A stretch of 7,380 bases of DNA from JAYEJB01 sp034716415 (GCA_034716415.1 JAYEJB010000072.1:1-7380); one strand, 5' to 3'. Positions 1 to 5,168 are shown, counted from the stretch's first letter. Notes: generated from the sequence alone by a model not told the origin. Program-made: numbers and translations.

Positions 1-1
1 C

Positions 2-361
2 CATGAGATGGATTCCGGGCGCGACGCTTGGGACTACCAATATGTCCACAACGCGCCGTTGTTGGTCGCGGTCGAAACCGGATTCTTCGGAATCATCGCT
101 TGGACGGTCTTTACTTGGTTGTTGATCCTGGTCGCCTGTCGTACCGCGAAACGCGAAGCCGGACCCGGTTGGATACCGTTCCTGCCCGCGCTCGCCGTGC
201 TCGCCGTCGCCGGACTGTTCGATCATTTCGTTTGGAGCAGTTGGTTCGGTCAGCTCATGTTTTGGCTCATAGCCGCGCTCGCGGTGACGTCAGCGGCGTT
301 CTCGGAACCACAGCTGAAGAGAGTCGAAGGACGCCTGGTCGGAGAAAAAAAGATATCCTGA
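2..361 (+). CDS. O-antigen ligase/polymerase-like membrane protein, C-terminal part
   Basis: The frame is open from the first complete codon of the window, so this is the 3' end of a longer gene whose start lies upstream. The roughly 119 visible residues begin with a stretch containing YVHNAPLLVAVETGFFGI, resembling the VHN...ETG segment near the C-terminal membrane helices of Wzy/WaaL-type O-antigen ligases and polymerases. Two more hydrophobic segments follow, the last containing FDHFVWSSWFGQLMFWL, also typical of the end of that family. The protein then leaves the membrane with a charged tail and stops at TGA. Members join or polymerise undecaprenyl-linked glycans at the outer face of the cytoplasmic membrane. 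Substrate and exact activity (ligase or polymerase) cannot be told from the tail. Assignment rests on motif resemblance and hydropathy. TGA as stop argues against a UGA-recoded genetic code. Confidence 0.72.
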   Translation, partial: HEMDSGRDAWDYQYVHNAPLLVAVETGFFGIIAWTVFTWLLILVACRTAKREAGPGWIPFLPALAVLAVAGLFDHFVWSSWFGQLMFWLIAALAVTSAAFSEPQLKRVEGRLVGEKKIS

Positions 362-384
362 TCAAATTTTTGGAGTAGACAGTA

Positions 385-479
385 GATGTCTTACGCACAG
401 TTTGGGGCAAAAACAGGCAGCCTGTTTCCTGCGGGAAACAGACTGTCTGTCTTTTGCCCCAAACTGTGCATAAGACATC
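385..479. repeat. 95-nt near-perfect hairpin palindrome
   Basis: The arms at 385-412 and 452-479 pair over 28 positions with one mismatch. Inside, 413-420 pairs with 443-450 (one G-T), and 422-429 pairs with 434-441 around a TGCG loop. Almost the whole element therefore folds into one rod. It begins 23 nt after the stop of the O-antigen ligase-like gene. It has no T-run on its 3' side, so it is not a textbook intrinsic terminator, although it could stall RNA polymerase or protect mRNA ends. The outer mismatch is C-A on the + strand but G-U wobble on the - strand. It may be a miniature non-autonomous repeat; genome-wide copies would be needed to say so. Confidence 0.8.
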
Positions 480-504
480 ATCCCAACTCATGTAATAGGG
501 TTCA

Positions 505-604
505 CCCCGTTAGAAGTTTTCGGCTTAGCAAGTACCCGGCAGGGCTAGGTATCGTGTTGCCCAGCCCCGCGTCGGCACGTCTTAGCTGAATACTTCTAAC
601 GGGG
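505..604. repeat. 100-nt structured palindromic element upstream of groES
   Basis: The outer arms CCCCGTTAGAAGT (505-517) and ACTTCTAACGGGG (592-604) are perfect 13-bp complements. After a T-T mismatch (518/591), 519-525 pairs with 584-590 (one G-T). Further in, GGGCT (542-546) pairs with AGCCC (563-567) around a short GGTA/TGCC stem. The element thus forms a long imperfect hairpin with a GC-rich core. There is no convincing ORF in it. The right arm directly abuts TTGACA (605-610), the likely -35 box of the groESL promoter. It resembles a dispersed palindromic repeat or structured RNA, but I cannot name a family. Confidence 0.7.
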
Positions 605-632
605 TTGACATCCCAGCCAATCCTGCTTAAAT
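605..632 (+). promoter_or_regulatory. Putative groESL promoter (TTGACA -16- TTAAAT)
   Basis: A perfect -35 box TTGACA (605-610) is followed after 16 nt by TTAAAT (627-632), four of six matches to the -10 consensus. Transcription would start near 639-643, at the left half of the CIRCE-like operator, as expected for HrcA control. An alternative -10, TATACT (684-689, five of six), lies downstream of the operator but has only a poor -35. Either choice puts the operator over or beside the core promoter. Confidence 0.5.
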
Positions 633-642
633 GGTATTGCCG

Positions 643-669
643 TTAGCAGTCAAAGCAAATGACTGCTAA
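643..669. promoter_or_regulatory. CIRCE-like HrcA operator variant
   Basis: TTAGCAGTC (643-651) and GACTGCTAA (661-669) form a perfect 9-bp inverted repeat with exactly nine bases between. The CIRCE operator bound by the heat-shock repressor HrcA has consensus TTAGCACTC-N9-GAGTGCTAA. This copy matches arm length, spacer length and all bases except the seventh, which is changed symmetrically (C to G in the left arm, G to C in the right). Its place directly upstream of groES is the classic CIRCE location. HrcA itself is not in the window. The base change is either a lineage-specific HrcA specificity or a sign that another repressor binds. Confidence 0.78.
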
Positions 670-711
670 GGTATCCATTTTTTTATACTGAAATAACTAA
701 TCATTCAGATT

Positions 712-1002
712 ATGAGTGTGAAACCATTAGCGGACCGCGTGTTGGTCAAAGCAATACAAGAGTCTGAGACCACTAAGTCCGGAATCGTCATTCCGGAGAC
801 CGTCGAAAAGGAGCGTCCGGAGAAGGGCGAGGTCATCGCCGTGGGGCCGGGCAAACTGCTCGACAACGGCAATCTGGCGTCGATGAACGTTAAGGTCGGC
901 GACAAGGTCGTCTTCAAGAAATACGGACCGGACGAGATCAAGGTCGATGACGAGGAACTTTTGATTCTCGATGAGAGCGACATACTCGCGATTATTGAAT
1001 AG
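712..1002 (+). CDS. groES: Co-chaperonin GroES (Hsp10)
   Basis: This 96-residue protein has the full length of the cytosolic Hsp10 family. It forms the seven-subunit lid of GroEL and caps the folding chamber in an ATP-dependent cycle. The N-terminus MSVKPLADRVLVKAI is typical. The mobile loop that contacts GroEL follows (about residues 17-33, ETTKSGIVIPETVEKE), then the conserved GEVIAVGPGK and VGDKVVFKKYG segments and the terminal ESDILAIIE strand. The ATG at 712 fits the family start; no Shine-Dalgarno sequence precedes it, only an AT-rich leader. The gene is first in the groES-groEL operon, 108 nt before groEL, and lies just downstream of a CIRCE-like operator, implying heat-shock induction by release of HrcA. 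Confidence 0.97.
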   Translation: MSVKPLADRVLVKAIQESETTKSGIVIPETVEKERPEKGEVIAVGPGKLLDNGNLASMNVKVGDKVVFKKYGPDEIKVDDEELLILDESDILAIIE

Positions 1003-1008
1003 TGTAGG

Positions 1009-1086
1009 CCTTCGACCGTTCGACGGGCTCACGGCAGACAAGCTCAGGCACTGATAATAACGATAGTCCCTGAGTGAAATCGAAGG
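1009..1086. repeat. Imperfect inverted repeat in the groES-groEL spacer
   Basis: CCTTCGA (1009-1015) pairs with TCGAAGG (1080-1086), and CTCAGGCACT (1043-1052) pairs with AGTCCCTGAG (1065-1074) with one mismatch. The left arm also contains a second TTCGAC word (1020-1025) and GGGCTCAC. The word pattern TTCGAC...GCTCAGG with CCTGAG...TCGAAGG resembles an intergenic palindrome that I recall as common in several bacterial groups; this is memory and not a search result. No T-run follows, so it is not an obvious terminator. In the operon mRNA it could act as a stability or processing hairpin that sets the groES:groEL ratio. Confidence 0.55.
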
Positions 1087-1110
1087 GCAATAATAATGTA
1101 ATCAATTGAT

Positions 1111-2772
1111 ATGGCAAAGCAGATACTTTTTAAGGAAGACGCGCGTTTCAAGATCAAGAGGGGAGTGGATGCGCTGGCGAACGCGGTCAAGGTGACGTTG
1201 GGTCCGAAGGGTCGCAACGTGGTGCTCGATAAGGGGTTCGGTTCGCCGACGGTCACCAAGGACGGCGTGACAGTCGCCAAGGAGATCGAGCTTGAGGACA
1301 AGTTCGAGAACATCGGCGCCGAGCTCGTGAAGGAGGTCGCGTCACAGACGAACGACGTCGCCGGTGACGGAACGACCACCGCGACCGTACTCGCCCAGGC
1401 GATCTACACCGAGGGTGTGAAGAACGTGGTTGCGGGCGCCAATCCGATGTCCATCAAGCGGGGCATCGAGCACGGCGTCGAAGCGGTCATCAGTAACCTG
1501 ACCGAGAAGATCTCGAAGCCGATCTCCGGCGACGAGGTCGAGAAGGTCGCGTCCATCTCCGCGAACGATAAGGAAATCGGCGTTATCATCGCCGAGGCGA
1601 TGAAGGCGGTCGGCGAGGATGGCGTCATCACGGTCGAGGAATCGCAGTCGTTCGGCATCGAGAAGGAAGTCGTGGACGGCATGCGGTTCGACAAGGGCTA
1701 CATCTCACCGTACATGATCACCAATCCTGATCGGATGGAGGCCGAATACGCCGACGCGCGCATCCTCATCACCGACAAGAAGATCTCGTCCGTGCAGGAT
1801 ATCCTGCCGCTTCTGGAGAAGGTCGCGCAGGACGGGAAGAAAGAGCTCGTCATCCTCTGTGAGGAGGTCGACGGTGAAGCGCTCGCGACACTGGTCGTGA
1901 ATAAATTGCGCGGCACGTTCAACACGCTCGCCGTGAAGGCGCCGGGATTCGGTGACCGTCGTAAGGCGATGTTACAAGATATCGCCGTGCTTACGGGCGG
2001 CAAGGTCATCAGCGAAGAGGTCGGTCTGAAGCTTGAGGACACCGAACTCGAGGATCTCGGCAAGGCTCGGAAGATCGTCTCGACCAAGGAGGACACGACG
2101 ATAGTGGACGGCGCCGGTAGCGACGATGCTATCAAGGACCGCGTCGCGTCCATCAAGAAAGAACTTGAGAACACCGAGTCCGAGTTCGATCGCGAGAAAC
2201 TGCAGGAGAGGCTCGCCAAGCTGTCGGGCGGTATCGGCGTCATCAAGGTCGGCGCCGCGACCGAGACCGAGATGAAAGAGAAGAAGCAGCGCATCGAGGA
2301 CGCGGTCGCCGCGACCAAGGCCGCCGTTGAAGAAGGAATCGTTCCCGGAGGCGGTATCGCGCTCATCCGCGCCGCGGTCGCGCTCGATGACGTTGGGGGT
2401 CAGGACATGACGCCGGACGAGTACGTCGGCATCGACATCCTGCGCCGCGCGCTCGAGGAACCGGTCAGACAGATCGCCACGAACGCCGGTAAGGACGGAG
2501 CAGTCATCGTCTCGGAAGTGAAGAAGAGCGAGGGTGGACACGGCTACAACGCCGCCGCTGACAAGTTCGAGGACCTGCCGGTCGCCGGTATCGTCGATCC
2601 GACGCTCGTGACCCGTTCGGCTTTGCAGAACGCCGCGTCCATCGCGTCGCTCCTGCTGACTACCGAGTGCGTCATCACCGATATGCCGGAGAAGAAGGAT
2701 GATGCAGCCGCCGCCGCAGCCGCCGCTCAAATGGGAGGCATGGGTGGAATGGGCGGAGGCATGGGTTTTTAA
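1111..2772 (+). CDS. groEL: Chaperonin GroEL (Hsp60)
   Basis: This 553-residue protein is a complete group I chaperonin. It forms a double seven-fold ring that encloses unfolded proteins and, with GroES and ATP, lets them fold in the cytoplasm. Visible landmarks are the N-terminal TLGPKGRNVVLDK (29-41), the nucleotide-binding GDGTTT (85-90), the intermediate-domain RIEDAVAATKAAVEEG with D397 matching the catalytic Asp398 of E. coli, and GGGIALIRA after it. The C-terminus is a poly-Ala stretch then the flexible GGM-rich tail (MGGMGGMGGGMGF) that projects into the cavity. Start choice follows the invariant MAKQI-type N-terminus. No Shine-Dalgarno precedes the ATG; instead the perfect palindrome ATCAATTGAT (1101-1110) touches it. 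The gene is the second of the operon and is followed by a terminator. Confidence 0.98.
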   Translation: MAKQILFKEDARFKIKRGVDALANAVKVTLGPKGRNVVLDKGFGSPTVTKDGVTVAKEIELEDKFENIGAELVKEVASQTNDVAGDGTTTATVLAQAIYTEGVKNVVAGANPMSIKRGIEHGVEAVISNLTEKISKPISGDEVEKVASISANDKEIGVIIAEAMKAVGEDGVITVEESQSFGIEKEVVDGMRFDKGYISPYMITNPDRMEAEYADARILITDKKISSVQDILPLLEKVAQDGKKELVILCEEVDGEALATLVVNKLRGTFNTLAVKAPGFGDRRKAMLQDIAVLTGGKVISEEVGLKLEDTELEDLGKARKIVSTKEDTTIVDGAGSDDAIKDRVASIKKELENTESEFDREKLQERLAKLSGGIGVIKVGAATETEMKEKKQRIEDAVAATKAAVEEGIVPGGGIALIRAAVALDDVGGQDMTPDEYVGIDILRRALEEPVRQIATNAGKDGAVIVSEVKKSEGGHGYNAAADKFEDLPVAGIVDPTLVTRSALQNAASIASLLLTTECVITDMPEKKDDAAAAAAAAQMGGMGGMGGGMGF

Positions 2773-2786
2773 GAGTTCAAGAGACA

Positions 2787-2846
2787 AAGAGACCAAGAGT
2801 CTTGTAGAGATATATCATTATCATCTCTTCGACTCTTGGTCTTTTA
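2787..2846 (+). terminator. Intrinsic terminator after groEL
   Basis: GACCAAGAGTC (2791-2801) and GACTCTTGGTC (2831-2841) pair perfectly over 11 bp. AGAGAT (2806-2811) pairs with ATCTCT (2823-2828) above a small internal loop, leaving an 11-nt loop. The stem is preceded by AAAGA and followed by TTTT (2842-2845). It starts 18 nt after the groEL stop and is the natural end of the groESL transcript. Confidence 0.75.
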
Positions 2847-2866
2847 GGTTCTTTCAATGAAGACTC

Positions 2867-2884
2867 CCCGGGCTCAAGCCTGGG
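2867..2884. repeat. Short GC hairpin downstream of the groEL terminator
   Basis: CCCGGGC (2867-2873) pairs with GCCTGGG (2878-2884), one G-T, around a TCAA loop. It lies in the untranslated stretch 2847-2956, where I see no gene. The same stretch also holds TCCGCCGCAG (2910-2919), a perfect complement of 2976-2985 inside the terminator of the minus-strand RNA, so an alternative pairing is possible. No function is assigned. Confidence 0.4.
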
Positions 2885-2956
2885 ATATCTGATATACGAA
2901 CCGCTTTCATCCGCCGCAGCTTACCTCTCCCCTCGCCAAGGCTTCGGGGGGTGGAT

Positions 2957-2986
2957 AAAAAAGCCCACCGCAAGTCTGCGGCGGAC
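2957..2986 (-). terminator. Strong intrinsic terminator of the minus-strand RNA
   Basis: Read on the - strand, CCGCCGCA (2984-2977), loop GACT and TGCGGTGG (2972-2965) form an 8-bp stem with one G-U. It extends by a further U-G and G-C pair to 10 bp, then runs into six Ts (2962-2957). On the + strand the hairpin has no T-run behind it, so it terminates only leftward transcription. It lies five bases beyond the closing helix of the candidate RNA. Confidence 0.78.
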
Positions 2987-3222
2987 AAAGTGTCAGAGGC
3001 GGGTTTAGCCTTAGATGTCCCCAAAATGAGTCGAAGAAAGGAGGATCGTATGACAACAAAGCTTGGGGTTCACCTGGATTCGGCACAGAAGGCGCCTACT
3101 TGGGATTATATGCCGGGTGCAGTCCCTCAACCCCCGTTTCCGGGTTTGGGCTTTTCCCACTCCTGGGAATCCTTATTAGTTTCTTCCCTTTACGGCTGTG
3201 CTCGTTTCAAGCCACCTCTGAC
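2957..3222 (-). ncRNA. Candidate structured noncoding RNA, about 265 nt, unidentified
   Basis: No credible protein gene fits this stretch, but the - strand shows every sign of an RNA gene. A promoter (3230-3258) predicts a start near 3222. There the 5' end GTCAGAGGTGGCTT (3222-3209) pairs with 3005-2992 over 13 of 14 positions, one being a G-U that is a C-A mismatch on the + strand. Inside are a TTCCCA/TGGGAA hairpin (3169-3154, GGAG loop), a CCCG-GAAA-CGGG tetraloop hairpin (3144-3133), CGGCA/TGCCG plus CACC/GGTG (3119-3071) with a six-base bulge, and CCCCAA/TTGGGG (3068-3019) enclosing a CCUCCUUUC loop. A strong terminator closes the gene. It lacks the conserved cores of RNase P, SRP and tRNA, and I see no tmRNA ends. 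Identity is unknown; raiA and 6S are worth testing. Confidence 0.62.
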
Positions 3223-3229
3223 GAAAGTC

Positions 3230-3258
3230 TTTTTACCCTGTACAGCGTCGAGCGTCAA
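3230..3258 (-). promoter_or_regulatory. Promoter of the minus-strand RNA (TTGACG -17- TAAAAA)
   Basis: On the - strand TTGACG (3258-3253) is five of six to the -35 consensus. Exactly 17 nt later TAAAAA (3235-3230) is four of six to the -10 box. A start about seven bases downstream falls at 3223-3222, the first base of the RNA's closing helix. This agreement between promoter spacing and RNA folding is the main reason for accepting both. Confidence 0.55.
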
Positions 3259-3271
3259 TAGGAGGTGAGAA

Positions 3272-3361
3272 GGGGGGAGCTTAAAAGCTGAGTGGTTTAT
3301 TAAAATTCTAACAATAAGAAGCTTTTAAGCTGTTTAGTTTTTCAGCTTTTAAGCTCCCCCC
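3272..3361. repeat. 20-bp perfect inverted repeat with a third copy of the core word
   Basis: 3272-3291 and 3342-3361 are perfect 20-bp complements: six Gs plus AGCTTAAAAGCTGA against its reverse complement ending in six Cs. The word AGCTTTTAAGCT occurs once more in the loop (3320-3331), so the left arm can pair either with the near or the far copy, giving two alternative hairpins. Neither has a clean T-run. The element sits between the promoter of the minus-strand RNA and the next + strand gene. No gene is seen in it. Confidence 0.75.
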
Positions 3362-3413
3362 GTCTTCCTGTTTCTGTCCCTTCTCCTATTCTTTACGTTT
3401 CACCCGATAAGGC

Positions 3414-3442
3414 TGGAAAGAATCGTCAAAATAGGCTATCAT
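3414..3442 (+). promoter_or_regulatory. Weak putative promoter of the small membrane protein gene
   Basis: TGGAAA (3414-3419, four of six to TTGACA) and TATCAT (3437-3442, five of six to TATAAT) are separated by 17 nt. The predicted start near 3449 would leave a leader of about 24 nt before the ATG at 3473. Only the spacing and position support it. Confidence 0.3.
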
Positions 3443-3472
3443 TATAGATGTGAGAACGTATCATTGCCGACC

Positions 3473-3805
3473 ATGGCATCCGACAAAGAGGAAAAGAAAA
3501 CAACCACCAAAGACATGGACAGCACCCGCTGTCTGATGGCCGCGTTGTCGTATCTGAATGTCCTGTTCCTGATACCGTTGTTGTTCGCGAAGAAAGACAA
3601 GTACGTCAAGCTTCACCTGCGGCAGGGGATAGTGCTGTTCGCCGCGTACGTCATCGTGAGCGCCGTCGTCTGGTTCCCGGTGATCGGCTGGATGCTCGGT
3701 CTGTTCTTGCTCGTCATATCCATCTATGGATTCTTGCAGGCGCTTTCGGGCAAGGAATGGGAACTGCCTTACATCGGCAAATACGCGAGCAAGATCAGGA
3801 TCTAA
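3473..3805 (+). CDS. Small membrane protein, DUF4870/Tic20-like
   Basis: This 110-residue protein starts with a charged hydrophilic tail (residues 2-19, rich in Lys, Glu and Thr). Three hydrophobic segments follow at about 23-39, 53-67 and 70-91. Between the first two lies KKDKYVKLHLRQGIVLF (40-56), which matches the K-D-x-(Y/F)-V-x-x-H-x-x-Q-G signature of small DUF4870/Tic20-type proteins. The short C-terminal tail ends in KYASKIRI. Such proteins sit in the cytoplasmic membrane and have no established function in bacteria. I chose ATG 3473; the frame also offers a TTG three codons earlier. No Shine-Dalgarno is visible. It stands alone between two palindromic spacers, so context gives no clue to its role. 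Confidence 0.8.
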   Translation: MASDKEEKKTTTKDMDSTRCLMAALSYLNVLFLIPLLFAKKDKYVKLHLRQGIVLFAAYVIVSAVVWFPVIGWMLGLFLLVISIYGFLQALSGKEWELPYIGKYASKIRI

Positions 3806-3827
3806 TTCACGATAACCGGGGAGTATC

Positions 3828-4030
3828 ATTTGAAATAATGCGGTGACAGTTCTGGCGAGGGCGAAGTTGGAGGAATGGCCTGTCCTCGCCACCGTTCGGT
3901 GAAGTTCAGCAAAGCTGACCCCGAAGCCCTCGCAATGTGGGGAAAGTCCTGAAGAGGGCCATGCCCGAGGAACGGCCTGCCTGTCCCTCGAAGTCTCAGC
4001 GAAGGGGGGTCCCCACCACCTATTTCAAAT
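3828..4030. repeat. 203-bp GC-rich spacer element bounded by a 10-bp inverted repeat
   Basis: ATTTGAAATA (3828-3837) and TATTTCAAAT (4021-4030) are perfect complements, and GGTG/CACC just inside extends the pairing. The interior holds hairpins GGCGAGG/CCTCGCC (3854-3860/3884-3890) and TCAGC/GCTGA (3906-3910/3914-3918). It also has two related segments beginning GAGGAA(T/C)GGCCTG (3870-3888 and 3967-3990). Words such as CGAAG, TCTCAG and CCTCG recur, as in the groES-groEL spacer repeat. The stretch ends 14 nt before prfB. It could be a miniature mobile element or a structured leader of prfB. No ORF or named RNA fits. Confidence 0.5.
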
Positions 4031-4044
4031 AAAACACCACATAT

Positions 4045-5167
4045 ATGATCAAGGAACACCTCCACGCAATCGAAGAGCTGTACGGGAAAATCGATTCCGC
4101 GTGGGGGTTGCTTTGACCTTGATAAGGTAGAAGCGGAGATCGGATCCCTCGATTGGGAGACTCAACAGTCCGACTTCTGGTCGGATAACGACAACGCGCA
4201 GAAGGTCAGCAGGCATCTTGCGGACCTCCGGGATTTTCATGGAAGCTGGTCGGCGCTCCGCGAGGAGACAGCCGACCTTCTTGATTTCGCGAAACTGGCC
4301 ATGGAAGAGAGTGATGAGGATGCGGAGGAAGAGGTTAAGACGACATTCGGGAGTCTGCTGAAACGTTTCGAGACGCTGGAGTTCACGACACTGATGGACG
4401 GGGAGTATGATGATCGTGACGCCATCGTCGCCGTGCATGCCGGAGCCGGCGGTACGGAAGCGCAGGACTGGGCCGAGATGCTGTTGCGGATGTTCACGCG
4501 TTACTCCGAGAGCAGGGGCTGGAAGGTGCGCGTCCTCGACATGCACCGTGGCGCCGAGGCCGGCATCAAGAGTGCGACCTTCTCGGTCGAAGGCCGGTAC
4601 GCGTATGGCCATTTCCGCGCGGAAGCGGGAGTGCATCGTCTGGTCCGGCTGTCGCCGTTCGATGCCGACCATCTTCGTCACACTTCGTTCGCGTTGTGCG
4701 AGGTCCTGCCGGATATGGGGGAGATCGCGGAAGTGGAGATCGACCCCAAAGATATCCGTATCGACACGTACCTGTCGTCCGGGCATGGCGGGCAGGGTGT
4801 CCAGACCACCTATTCCGCCGTACGCATCACGCACACCCCGACCAATACCGTGGTCACCTGCCAGAACGAACGTTCGCAGACGCAGAACAAGGACACCGCG
4901 ATGCGTATCCTGAAAGCGCGTCTGCACGCCAAGCATCTCGAAGAACTCGACAAGCAGAAGAAAGAGCTCCGGGGCGAGTACACCAGTGCGGAGTGGGGGA
5001 ATCAGATCCGCTCCTATGTCCTGCATCCGTATCAGATGGTGAAGGACCATCGCAGCAAACATGAGACACAGGATACAGGTGCCGTCCTGGACGGCAATCT
5101 GGATCCGTTCATCGAAGCTTATCTCCGCTTCCGCAAGGGCGGCAGTGCGGAGAATAAAGGAGGATAA
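4045..5167 (+). CDS. prfB: Peptide chain release factor 2 with programmed +1 frameshift
   Basis: RF2 recognises UGA and UAA in the ribosomal A site and triggers peptide release. ATG 4045 opens 23 codons ending CTT at 4111-4113, then an in-frame TGA (4114-4116). Skipping T4114 continues with GAC at 4115 through to TAA 5165-5167, giving 373 residues (E. coli RF2 has 365). After the shift come the coiled N-terminal domain, the stop-codon-reading SPF (203-205) in RLSPFDADHLRHTSFA, and the catalytic GGQ (248-250) in SSGHGGQGVQTT. The downstream part alone lacks the N-terminal domain. No Shine-Dalgarno precedes the ATG. The next gene begins one base after the stop, so the two are translationally coupled. 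Confidence 0.96.
4101..4117 (+). promoter_or_regulatory. prfB autoregulatory frameshift site
   Basis: The codons read TGG GGG TTG CTT TGA C. In E. coli prfB they are AGG GGG TAT CTT TGA C. The slippery CTT, the UGA stop and the following C are conserved, and the G-rich anti-SD-binding stretch (4103-4107) is placed exactly three bases before CTT, the spacing needed to promote the +1 shift. When RF2 is scarce the ribosome pauses at UGA and slips to GAC; when it is plentiful translation ends after 23 codons. UGGGGG instead of AGGGGG slightly weakens the internal Shine-Dalgarno pairing. Confidence 0.94.
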
Positions 5168-5168
5168 T

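Noticed and set aside
386..589. 67-codon + strand frame
   Set aside because: It runs through both palindromic elements and its translation is determined by their inverted arms. There is no family resemblance.
1972..2796. 274-codon minus-strand frame over groEL, and a 222-codon one at 1698-2366
   Set aside because: Both are antisense to a textbook GroEL, with low-complexity Ser/Leu/Asp-rich translations.
2951..3268. 105-codon + strand frame with AAGGAGG five bases before an internal ATG (3050)
   Set aside because: The encoded protein has no recognisable domain and an odd composition. The frame lies antisense to the promoter-helix-terminator unit, and the AAGGAGG is simply the complement of the CCUCCUU loop. 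A small protein from ATG 3050 is not fully excluded, but the RNA explanation fits more signals.
3939..3949. GGGGAAAGTCC, similar to the GAGGAAAGUCC core of RNase P RNA
   Set aside because: The second half of the conserved core (ACAGAA...GGCUUA) is missing and the element is too short for RNase P RNA, so the match is probably chance.
4114..4116. In-frame TGA read as evidence for UGA=Gly recoding or a prfB pseudogene
   Set aside because: The TGA sits in the exact prfB frameshift context, the +1 frame continues with full RF2 homology, and TGA ends another gene at 359-361.
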